Source: Bacillota bacterium
GTDB lineage: Bacteria > Bacillota > Clostridia > Ch29
Length of the DNA: 63,694 nt
Reading direction: 5' to 3'
Assembly: GCA_013540605.1 (NCBI GenBank)
Contig: JABVCK010000012.1
Coordinates: 1 to 63,694, forward strand
Numbering within the stretch: the stretch's first letter is position 1; each line of letters opens with the position of its first letter. The translations under genes and the position numbers were made by a program. Under the pieces are notes generated by a model. It was not told the DNA's origin, made no database searches, and was given only the letters and a program-made list of their open reading frames with translations. Of the stretch, positions 26,449-34,267 are shown piece by piece.

Positions 26449-26721
26449 TTACAGCAGGTACTGCAGCGCTACGATCAGCAGCACCCCGGGAATTCCGAGG
26501 AAACCTGCAATCAATGCGGTTACAGGGTTTATTGCAACACCAAAATTAAAGTAACCTCCGATCAGATTCAGCACCCAGAGCATCAGTCCTCCGATGATGC
26601 CGTTGTATAACAGTTTGACAATGAATTTTACCGGAACGAGCAGCAGCCATCCGATTACGTATAATAAAAGCAGTCCAAAGGCATAGGCCAGTATGATATT
26701 CAGGTCAAGGCTGATTCCCAA
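26449..26721 (-). CDS. bofA: BofA-like inhibitor of pro-sigma-K processing
   Basis: Small integral membrane protein, 90 residues from the TTG at 26721 (GAGGTGA site), which fits the family length. It has two to three hydrophobic segments and the family C terminus GGYFNFGVAINPVTALIAGF (about residues 58-77) followed by LGIPGVLLIVALQ. In Bacillus BofA holds the SpoIVFB protease inactive in the forespore membrane until late sporulation. In many Firmicutes bofA follows recR and yaaL; here yaaL is adjacent but recR is 20 kb away. Confidence 0.85.
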   Translation of the reverse strand: MGISLDLNIILAYAFGLLLLYVIGWLLLVPVKFIVKLLYNGIIGGLMLWVLNLIGGYFNFGVAINPVTALIAGFLGIPGVLLIVALQYLL

Positions 26722-26877
26722 ATCCCTCACCTCTTTCAATGCAGCAAGTCCAATCAATATACATATATTATACTGCATCTTTGAATATTCATAATTTTTT
26801 CGGTCAACAAATCAGAAGGCGCCATTCCTTTGAAGAAGGTGTGTCCCCTGTCATTAAAAAACAGCGGCGCCGCTATC

Positions 26878-27156
26878 CTACAAATCCACCTTAATCCCCA
26901 TATCCTTCGCTTTTTTCAGCAGATACATGTATCTCTTTTTGCACGCTTCTATCCTAAAAATAGCATAATCCACCAGCTCCGGCTCGGATACGTTTTCAAA
27001 AAACTTTTCGGCCTCGCACCATTCCGTCATGGCTTTTTGAACGCACTCCAGCATCTCCTGGCTTTCCCTGCCGGTATCTTCGCTTTTTATACTGTTTTTT
27101 ATGCCGGAGAACCTGCCGGTTAGCTTTCCTATGTAAGTACTCAAGGCATTTTCCAC
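26878..27156 (-). CDS. yaaL: YaaL-like protein (DUF2508)
   Basis: 92 residues, largely helical. The C-terminal stretch PELVDYAIFRIEACKKRYMY then LLKKAKDMG resembles the YaaL/DUF2508 family of unknown function, encoded between recR and bofA in Bacillus and many Clostridia. Its position directly upstream of bofA supports the assignment. The N-terminal 40 residues are not conserved as far as I can tell. Confidence 0.65.
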   Translation of the reverse strand: MENALSTYIGKLTGRFSGIKNSIKSEDTGRESQEMLECVQKAMTEWCEAEKFFENVSEPELVDYAIFRIEACKKRYMYLLKKAKDMGIKVDL

Positions 27157-27314
27157 AACAATTCCCCCAAAATGATTTATTGTTTATTTCTATTATTTAC
27201 ACTTTTATCCATACTATACTTTTATATTGAATCTATCTGGCTGCATTTCCTATCATTATAGTATATGCTATAATGTGGATACAGGTATCTAAATATTATT
27301 TTGGAGGTCAAAGG

Positions 27315-27872
27315 ATGAAACGCTTGTTAATAATAGTATTAATACTGGCATTAGTGTTTACCCTGGCAGTGGGATGCAAAAAGAAAGAGGAACCTATCCA
27401 GCCGCCGCAGGAACAGGAAAATCCCCAGGAACAGGAAAGCGCCTTTGAGGAAAGGGAGATCCTTCTTTTTTACCCTGACCAGAACAACAATTTCCTGCTG
27501 CCTGAATTCCGCAAGGTAACGGTGCAAAAGGATATTGAAACGGAGGACCTGGCAAGGCTTGTGCTTGAAGAACTCATCTCAGGGACGGAAAATTCGCAGT
27601 TGAAATGCATAGTTCCCAGGAATGCAAAGCTGCTTTCCGTTGATGTTTACGGCGAATCCATAGAGCTGGATTTTTCCGAAGACTTTATTGTAAAGAGCTA
27701 TACAAAAAGAGAGAAACTGCTCCAGGTATTTTCGGTAGTAAATACCTTGTCCGAGCTTGGCCTGGAAGAAGTAGTCATTCTGGTTGATGGAAAGCCGGTC
27801 TCCGATATATATACGTCCATAGAATATGAGATGCCCTATCTGCGGAACGATGAACTGATGCCAAGCAAATAG
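27315..27872 (+). CDS. GerMN-domain lipoprotein
   Basis: Secreted lipoprotein, 185 residues, with a signal peptide ending in the lipobox FTLAVGC (cysteine about residue 21), a proline/glutamine/glutamate linker, then a GerMN domain (about residues 45-170) with ILLFYPDQNNNFLLPE and LDFSEDFI. GerMN proteins occur in sporulation and germination. TTGGAGG precedes the ATG at 27315. It is a single gene transcribed away from yaaL, with its own terminator. Confidence 0.85.
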   Translation: MKRLLIIVLILALVFTLAVGCKKKEEPIQPPQEQENPQEQESAFEEREILLFYPDQNNNFLLPEFRKVTVQKDIETEDLARLVLEELISGTENSQLKCIVPRNAKLLSVDVYGESIELDFSEDFIVKSYTKREKLLQVFSVVNTLSELGLEEVVILVDGKPVSDIYTSIEYEMPYLRNDELMPSK

Positions 27873-27880
27873 TTTTCTTT

Positions 27881-27918
27881 AAAGACCCTCTATTAGAAAT
27901 TAGAGGGTCTTGTTTTTT
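27881..27918 (+). terminator. Terminator of the GerMN gene
   Basis: AAGACCCTCTA and TTAGAGGGTCTT form an 11-bp stem followed by GTTTTTT, 9 bp after the stop codon. Confidence 0.9.
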
Positions 27919-28066
27919 AATCCGGTTCATTTATTTTATGTAAACTTTGTGTTAGAATGAATAGAGGAATTTCCAAAGAAATTTGTAGGGTTTGCAATTT
28001 TATTTGAAATGCTAAACTTTTTTTGCAAGTCATATTTTTTTTGTGAAAGGAATCTTGCATTTTGTG

Positions 28067-28097
28067 TTGAAACAAATATTTTAGGTTCCATTATAGA
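28067..28097 (+). promoter_or_regulatory. Possible promoter of the NAD(P)/ferredoxin flavoenzyme operon
   Basis: TTGAAA (28067-28072) and TATAGA (28092-28097) could be -35 and -10 boxes, though the 19-bp spacing is long. The AT-rich 200 bp before it contains nothing else I can name. Confidence 0.3.
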
Positions 28098-28122
28098 ATT
28101 ATACGAGATAGGAGTGTGAAAT

Positions 28123-28653
28123 ATGAGCTGTTCGAACAAATGCGCCGAAAACCTGGAAAAGAATTTTGCAAGCGATAAAAGCGTTGATTTAAGTTTACTT
28201 GATCCGGTTCTCGACAAATATGCAGGAATATCCGGAAGCCTTATCACCATTCTCCAAAAAGCCCAGGATATTTACGGGTACCTGCCCCTTGAGGTCCTGA
28301 GGCATATAGCCTGCCGCACGGGAGTAAAGCCGGCGGCGGTTTATGGGGTGGCAACGTTCTATACCCAGTTCAGGCTTAACCCTGTGGGAAAACATGTTAT
28401 ACTTCTCTGCCAGGGTACCGCCTGCCATGTAAACGGCTCGGAGAGCATAGAGCTTGCCCTGTGCGAGGAACTTAAAATTAAAGAGGGAGAGACTACCCAA
28501 GACAACATGTTTACGCTGGAAAACGTAGCCTGCCTCGGATGCTGCAGCCTTGCGCCGGTTATGATGATAGATGGGGAAGCATACGGCAAGCTGACACCCG
28601 ATAAAGCCAGACAAATCATTAGAGAAATATACAAAAAGGAACAGGGCGAATAG
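28123..28653 (+). CDS. NuoE/HydA-type [2Fe-2S] subunit of a bifurcating flavoenzyme
   Basis: 176-residue thioredoxin-like ferredoxin subunit. The cluster cysteines lie in LCQGTACHVNG and ACLGCCSLAPVM, the NuoE pattern. The N-terminal helical part contains TILQKAQDIYGYLPLEVL. It starts with AGGAG before the ATG and is followed by the flavoprotein gene after 12 bp. In this operon type the subunit relays electrons within the NuoF-containing core. Confidence 0.9.
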   Translation: MSCSNKCAENLEKNFASDKSVDLSLLDPVLDKYAGISGSLITILQKAQDIYGYLPLEVLRHIACRTGVKPAAVYGVATFYTQFRLNPVGKHVILLCQGTACHVNGSESIELALCEELKIKEGETTQDNMFTLENVACLGCCSLAPVMMIDGEAYGKLTPDKARQIIREIYKKEQGE

Positions 28654-28665
28654 GAGGTGCGCAAA

Positions 28666-30420
28666 TTGAAGATAAGAGTGGGATTGGGCAGCTGCGGTAT
28701 AGCTGCCGGAGGCAACAAGGTTCTGGCTTCCGTTAAGGAAGAACTGAAAAACAACAACCTGGATATAGCGGTGGAAATCACGGGTTGTATAGGCATGTGT
28801 TACCTCGAGCCCATCATAGACATCATTGAAGATGATGGAATAACTACCTATGGCAGGGTAACGCCGGAAATCGTTAAGGAAATAGTACAAAATCATGTGA
28901 TTGGTAAAAACCCCGTTCAAAAGCATATTGTTTGGACCAGCGAAAAGCCCATTGCTTCCCTCGACAAACAGGTGAGGATAGCGCTCAGAAACTGTGGCGT
29001 TATAAACCCGGAGGATATCGATGACTATATAGCAAAGGGCGGGTACAAGGGAATAGAAAGGGCCGTAACCTCCATGACCCAGGCCGGGGTAATCGAAGAA
29101 CTGAAGATATCGGGTTTGCGCGGCAGAGGCGGCGCCGGTTTCCCCACATGGTTCAAGTGGAACGCCGCCCTTGAAGCCAAGGGCAGCCCGAAATATATAG
29201 TATGCAACGCCGACGAGGGAGACCCCGGGGCATTTATGGATAGAAGCATACTGGAAGGTGACCCCCATTCGGTGCTGGAGGGCATGATGGTGGCCGGCTA
29301 TGCCGTCGGGGCAAATGAAGGGGTAATCTATGTAAGGGCCGAGTATCCCCTTGCCATTAAACGCCTGGAAACCGCAATAGCACAGGCCACAGAGCGGGGT
29401 TTTCTGGGGAATAACATTCTGAATTCGGGATTTAGTTTCACGATCAGGATAAAACAGGGTGCAGGAGCCTTTGTATGCGGCGAGGAAACGGCGCTGATAG
29501 CATCCCTGGAAGGCGAAAGGGGTATGCCGAGGTTGAAACCCCCGTTCCCGGCGCAGTCGGGTTACTGGGGCAAACCCACAAACATCAACAACGTGGAGAC
29601 CTTCGCCAACGTTCCGTGGATAATGGTCAACGGCGGTACGGCCTTTGCAGGATACGGAACCGAAAAGAGCAAGGGGACAAAGGTTTTCGCCCTTGCGGGA
29701 AAGATTAAGAACGGCGGTCTGGTGGAAGTCCCGATGGGTATTTCGCTGAGGGAGGTCATATACGAAATAGGCGGCGGAATTAAGAACGACAAGGGGTTTA
29801 AAGCGGTCCAGATGGGAGGACCTTCAGGTGGATGCATTCCCGCTTCCCTTCTTGCCACACCGGTCGATTATGACTCCATAGTAAAAACAGGGGCCATTAT
29901 GGGTTCGGGCGGTATGGTAGTTATGGACGAGACCACCTGCATGGTGGATATGGCCCGCTTCTTCCTGGACTTCACCCAGAAGGAATCCTGCGGCAAGTGT
30001 ACCCACTGCCGTATCGGCACAAAGAGGATGCTGGAAATATTGACGCGCATAACCGAGGGTAAGGGTAAGGAAGGGGACATCGAGCTGCTTGAGGACCTGG
30101 CCGTAAAGGTCAAGGACGGTTCCCTCTGCGGCCTCGGGCAGACCGCTCCCAACCCTGTCCTCTCTACCATAAGGTATTTCCGTGATGAATACGAGGCCCA
30201 TATCAGGGACAAGAAGTGCCCTTCGAAGCACTGTAAAGCGTTGATAACCTTCAGCATAGATGCCGATAAGTGTAAGAGATGCGGCCTGTGCGCCAAGAAG
30301 TGTCCGGTCTCGGTTATCGATGGAAATAAAAAAGAACCCTACCGCATCAACCAGGATGGCTGCATCAAATGCGGAAACTGCATGGAAGTATGCCCGTTCG
30401 ATGCTGTAAACGTTGAATAG
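28666..30420 (+). CDS. NuoF-type NADH-binding flavoprotein with C-terminal ferredoxin domain
   Basis: About 584 residues. Domains in order: thioredoxin-like [2Fe-2S] (residues 1-100), the FMN/NADH domain with GLRGRGGAGFPTWFKW and CNADEGDPGAFMDRS (about 140-330), an SLBB segment, the [4Fe-4S] motif SCGKCTHCRIGTKR (about 440), and two ferredoxin clusters (CKRCGLCAKKCP and CIKCGNCMEVCP) at the C terminus. This is the HydB/NuoF-like subunit common to bifurcating hydrogenases, formate dehydrogenases and Stn/NfnABC transhydrogenases. TTG at 28666 has the best spaced AGGAGG. Confidence 0.93.
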   Translation: MKIRVGLGSCGIAAGGNKVLASVKEELKNNNLDIAVEITGCIGMCYLEPIIDIIEDDGITTYGRVTPEIVKEIVQNHVIGKNPVQKHIVWTSEKPIASLDKQVRIALRNCGVINPEDIDDYIAKGGYKGIERAVTSMTQAGVIEELKISGLRGRGGAGFPTWFKWNAALEAKGSPKYIVCNADEGDPGAFMDRSILEGDPHSVLEGMMVAGYAVGANEGVIYVRAEYPLAIKRLETAIAQATERGFLGNNILNSGFSFTIRIKQGAGAFVCGEETALIASLEGERGMPRLKPPFPAQSGYWGKPTNINNVETFANVPWIMVNGGTAFAGYGTEKSKGTKVFALAGKIKNGGLVEVPMGISLREVIYEIGGGIKNDKGFKAVQMGGPSGGCIPASLLATPVDYDSIVKTGAIMGSGGMVVMDETTCMVDMARFFLDFTQKESCGKCTHCRIGTKRMLEILTRITEGKGKEGDIELLEDLAVKVKDGSLCGLGQTAPNPVLSTIRYFRDEYEAHIRDKKCPSKHCKALITFSIDADKCKRCGLCAKKCPVSVIDGNKKEPYRINQDGCIKCGNCMEVCPFDAVNVE

Positions 30421-30443
30421 AGGGGCAAAAAGGAGGTACTAAA

Positions 30444-33400
30444 ATGACAAAGCTGAGACTTAATATAGACGGCCGGGAGGTTACAGGCTACAAAGGCCAG
30501 ACAATACTACAGGTTGCAAAGGAAAACGGAATAGACATCCCAAACCTCTGCTATGATGAGAGGTTGAAAATATACGGTTCCTGCGGGCTTTGCGTGGTGG
30601 AGGTTGAAGGGGTGCCGAAGCTGCTGAGGGCCTGCGCCACCGAGATTTCAGATAAAATGGTGGTTAAGACGCGGTCTCCGAGGATTGACGATTCGCGAAA
30701 GACAGCCCTCGAATTACTGCTGTCAAACCATACCGGCGATTGCAAAGCCCCATGCCAGATGGCCTGTCCGGCCGGAACCGACTGCCAGGGATACGTAGGG
30801 CTTATAGCAAACGGCGAATATGAAGAGGCTGTTTCACTGATTAAAGAAAAGCTGCCCCTGCCGGCCAGTATAGGAAGGGTTTGTCCCCACCCCTGCGAAG
30901 ATGCCTGCAGGAGAAACTTCGTGGAAAAACCCGTAGCCATTGCAGCCCTTAAGAGGTTCGTAGGCGATATAGTGCTCGAGAGGGGAAGCTCGCTTAAAGC
31001 CGATAAAAAACCGGCTACAGGGAAAAGGGTTGCCATAATCGGCGGCGGCCCGGCGGGGCTGACCTGCGCTTTCTTCCTTGCAAAGGAAGGCCACAGGCCT
31101 GTGATCTACGAGGCTATGCCTCATCCGGGCGGGATGCTGAGATATGGAATACCCCAGTACAGGCTGCCGAAGGACGTCCTCGATTTGGAGATCGACCTTA
31201 TAAAGGAAATGGGAGTTGAGATTAAGACCGGGGTTAAAATAGGTAAGGACCTGTCCTTTGACTATATCAAGGACAATTACGATGCGGTGTTTGTAGGTAT
31301 CGGTGCATGGAAGAGTTCCGGAATAGGCTGCCCGGGAGAGGAACTAGCGGGAGTGTTCGGCGGTATAGATTTTCTTATAGATATCGCCCAGAACAAACCT
31401 GTAAACATCGGCCAAACCGTGGCGGTTATCGGCGGAGGAAATACGGCGATGGATGCTGCCAGGACCTCGGTAAGGCTTGGAGCAAAACGGGTTATGGTAA
31501 TCTACAGGAGAACCGAGGAGGAAATGCCTGCCGAGGAGATTGAAATCCATGAGGCTAAGGAAGAGGGCGTTGAGTTTCACTTCCTCCTTGCCCCGGTGGA
31601 AATAACCGGTGAAAACGGAAAGGTAAAATCGATTCGGTGCCAGAAGATGAAGATGGGAGAGCCCGATGCCTCCGGACGCAGGAGGCCGGTGCCCATAGAG
31701 GGTGAAGAGGTCACAATCGAGATAGACACCGTGATTGCTGCAATCGGGCAGAAGATAGATGCATCAGGCCTGGAAACGCTGGGCCTGACCAGGTGGGGAA
31801 CGATACAGTACGATGAAAGGACGTTCCAGACAAGCATTCCGGGTGTGTTCACCGGCGGAGATGCCGCCACAGGCCCGGATATAGCGATAGCTGCCGTGGG
31901 CCAGGGCAAGAAGGCCGCGGAGGTTATTTCCGGCTACCTGGAAGGGGCCATTGTTCCGGTCCGTGAAGAATTCTACGTCAAACAGGAAAATCTGACAAAG
32001 GAAGCGTTCAAAGATAAAGAGGTAAAAGAACGAATTGAATTCCGCGTTATGGAACCGGAAGCAAGAAAAACCAACTTCCTGGAAATAGCGGAAAGATACA
32101 GCGAAGAGGAAGCTAGAACAGAAGCGAGCAGGTGTCTGGAATGCGGCTGCGGTGACCTGTTTGAGTGCAAGCTCATAGCTTATTCTAACGTATACGGCGC
32201 CCTGCCGGAGAAGTTTGAAGGCGAAAAGACCGAAACAGGTTTTGAGGATAACCACCCGTTCATAGACCGCAACCCGGACAAATGTATACTCTGCGGCCTG
32301 TGCGTAAGAACGTGCAACGAGATAACCGGCCTTACGGCCCTCGGCCTTGTTGACAGGGGGTTTGACACTGTTGTGAAGCCGGAGTTCGGGCTGAGACTCC
32401 AGGATACCGACTGCATCTCCTGCGGACAGTGTATATCGGTATGTCCCGTCGGAGCTCTCCAGGAAAAACCCGGCATAGACAAGCGGGTTCCTGTTGAAGA
32501 AAGGGTGACTTCATCGATATGCTCCTACTGCAGTGTAGGCTGCAACACCAGGGTTGCCACAAAGGGGTCGATGATTCTTAGGTCGCTGCCCGACAAAGAG
32601 AGCGCAGTTGATGGTGGACTGCTTTGTGTCAAAGGCCGGTTCGGATTTGACTATGCCCAGGACAAAAACAGGCTGACAAAGCCCATGATAAGGATAAACG
32701 GCCGGCTTAAAGAGGTTGGCTTTGAAGAGGCATTCACCTATGCCGCAAAGCAGTTGAACAATATACGCTCCCTGTACGGTAACGACAGCGTGGCTGTCCT
32801 GGCATCACCGAGGTATACAAACGAAGAGGGCTACTTGATTTCAAAGCTGGCCAAAGATTCCTTGGGAACTCAAAACCTGGCCAATTCGGCCAACAGCTGC
32901 GCCACAGGGATAGATCAGGTGCTGGGCTTCAATGCCTCTACCAACAGCATGGATGAGCTTAAATCCACGGATTTGATAATCTATGCGGGCGGCGAAACCT
33001 ATGACAATCACCCGGTACTGGGTATGAAGCTTCTTGCTGCGGTTAAGGAAGGTGCCAAGCTGGTAACTATAAGTCCGGACAGGATAAAGGCCGGCGAATG
33101 GGCTGAGGTTGAAATATGCGGGGAAGACAGTCTGCAGCTTGTAAAGGGCGTTTTGAAGCATACAATATCTTCGGGTAAGATTGATAGAAACGTTGAAGCC
33201 AAAACCCAGGGTTATGCGGCTTTGAAAGAAGCCCTTGATTCTGCAGTACCCTCCGAACTCGCGGTGAGAGTCGCTGACCTTTATAATAGCGCTAAAAAGG
33301 CAATGATCGTCATAGATGAACTGACCGTATCGCCGGAGGCAGCAAAGCTGCTGGCTGACCTCGCGGTAATAACCGGAAAGATAGGTTCACCGAGAAGCGG

Positions 33401-34019
33401 TATCCTGCTTCTGAAGCCGATGAACAACAGCCAGGGCATGTATGACATGGGTGTTGTTAAATCTACCCATGATATAGAGTGGAATAAAGTTAAGGGAGCT
33501 GTTCTGTTTGGCGAGAACCTGCCGGATAATGCGCCCGCAGACCTAAAGCTGCTGGTGGTGTTCGATATGTTCCTGTCTGAGGCGGCGGCAAAGGCTGACG
33601 TGGTATTCCCAACGGCAAGCTTCGCCGAAAGCAGCGGAACCTATACCAATACCGAGAGAAGGGTACAGAAGCTGGATGCACCGCTCGCACCAAAGGCCGG
33701 CATGACCAACCTTGAAATGCTGGCAGGTTTGGGCGCTGCCCTTGGAGCCAACTTCAGCACCAATCCGGATATGCTGTGGAAAGAGATATCGGCGTCCGTA
33801 AAGGGATATTCTGCAATATGTACGAAGTGCATTGAGGACGGCCAGGCCTTCAGTTCTCCCGACGGGAACAGGATACTTTACGCGAACGGCTTCGGTTTTG
33901 AGGATGGCAAAGCAAGGCTGTGCGTTCCGGCGGAAGGGAAAACCTTCAAGGAGGCACAGGTGCTCGACACAATTGAAAGATACTTCAACGATAAGATGGT
34001 CGAAGCGGGACTCAAATAG
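30444..34019 (+). CDS. 1191-residue fusion: ferredoxin, GltD-like NADPH flavoprotein and NuoG-like molybdopterin domain
   Basis: Domains in order: [2Fe-2S] ferredoxin (residues 1-75; cysteines in LCYDERL and GSCGLC), NuoG-type cluster region (LLSNHTGDCKAPCQ, about 90-110), a GltD-like cluster and flavoprotein part (CPHPCEDAC; FAD site VAIIGGGPAG at 192; NADPH site VAVIGGGNTAM at 323; TGGDAATG near 470), two [4Fe-4S] clusters (CILCGLC at 614, CISCGQCISVCP), then a molybdopterin-type Fe4S4 motif (CSYCSVGC at 692, LCVKGRFG) and about 450 residues of molybdopterin oxidoreductase fold. No H-cluster motifs exist, so it is not a hydrogenase. With the two genes before it, it most resembles the Stn/NfnABC electron-bifurcating transhydrogenases; a formate dehydrogenase-like activity cannot be excluded. 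Confidence 0.82.
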   Translation: MTKLRLNIDGREVTGYKGQTILQVAKENGIDIPNLCYDERLKIYGSCGLCVVEVEGVPKLLRACATEISDKMVVKTRSPRIDDSRKTALELLLSNHTGDCKAPCQMACPAGTDCQGYVGLIANGEYEEAVSLIKEKLPLPASIGRVCPHPCEDACRRNFVEKPVAIAALKRFVGDIVLERGSSLKADKKPATGKRVAIIGGGPAGLTCAFFLAKEGHRPVIYEAMPHPGGMLRYGIPQYRLPKDVLDLEIDLIKEMGVEIKTGVKIGKDLSFDYIKDNYDAVFVGIGAWKSSGIGCPGEELAGVFGGIDFLIDIAQNKPVNIGQTVAVIGGGNTAMDAARTSVRLGAKRVMVIYRRTEEEMPAEEIEIHEAKEEGVEFHFLLAPVEITGENGKVKSIRCQKMKMGEPDASGRRRPVPIEGEEVTIEIDTVIAAIGQKIDASGLETLGLTRWGTIQYDERTFQTSIPGVFTGGDAATGPDIAIAAVGQGKKAAEVISGYLEGAIVPVREEFYVKQENLTKEAFKDKEVKERIEFRVMEPEARKTNFLEIAERYSEEEARTEASRCLECGCGDLFECKLIAYSNVYGALPEKFEGEKTETGFEDNHPFIDRNPDKCILCGLCVRTCNEITGLTALGLVDRGFDTVVKPEFGLRLQDTDCISCGQCISVCPVGALQEKPGIDKRVPVEERVTSSICSYCSVGCNTRVATKGSMILRSLPDKESAVDGGLLCVKGRFGFDYAQDKNRLTKPMIRINGRLKEVGFEEAFTYAAKQLNNIRSLYGNDSVAVLASPRYTNEEGYLISKLAKDSLGTQNLANSANSCATGIDQVLGFNASTNSMDELKSTDLIIYAGGETYDNHPVLGMKLLAAVKEGAKLVTISPDRIKAGEWAEVEICGEDSLQLVKGVLKHTISSGKIDRNVEAKTQGYAALKEALDSAVPSELAVRVADLYNSAKKAMIVIDELTVSPEAAKLLADLAVITGKIGSPRSGILLLKPMNNSQGMYDMGVVKSTHDIEWNKVKGAVLFGENLPDNAPADLKLLVVFDMFLSEAAAKADVVFPTASFAESSGTYTNTERRVQKLDAPLAPKAGMTNLEMLAGLGAALGANFSTNPDMLWKEISASVKGYSAICTKCIEDGQAFSSPDGNRILYANGFGFEDGKARLCVPAEGKTFKEAQVLDTIERYFNDKMVEAGLK

Positions 34020-34032
34020 TAAAAGTAAAATT

Positions 34033-34200
34033 CGGGGACATTCCTTCGAAGCATGGGGAAGCATGGGGACGGTTCTTTTGCTTCCGCAGATCGCAGTCGG
34101 CAGTTCGCAGATCGCAGGTACTAGGCCCTAGATTATAGTTCGTAGTTCGTAGTTGACTACTGCCGACTGTCATCTGATAATTGATAACTATACTCTGGTC
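34033..34200. repeat. Intergenic repeat-rich spacer
   Basis: After the fusion gene come GGGGACATTCC (the dispersed motif also seen near 3.1 kb), then short tandem-like pieces: GCAGATCGCAG twice, AGTTCGTAG twice, and inverted matches between CAGTCGGCAG and CTGCCGACTG. No gene is supported in this spacer. Confidence 0.45.
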
Positions 34201-34267
34201 AGCGTCAGAATAACCATGGATTAGGAATTGCTTCCAACAACCTGCTACTTTTCATGGAGGTGGCGCC

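Noticed and set aside
28061-28080. Rex-type redox operator before the flavoenzyme operon
   Set aside because: TTTGTGTTGAAACAAAT has some dyad symmetry but the arms do not fit the TTGTGAA-N4-TTCACAA pattern well enough to support a call.
28195-29268. Long open frame (357 codons) on the minus strand opposite the NuoE/NuoF-like genes
   Set aside because: It lies wholly antisense to two clear genes, has no family motifs and no ribosome binding site. It is a by-product of codon bias in the real genes.
30444-34019. [FeFe]-hydrogenase catalytic subunit
   Set aside because: The operon resembles HydABC, but the fusion protein has no H-cluster motifs (no TSCCPxW or related cysteine motifs). Its C-terminal half is a molybdopterin-type fold.
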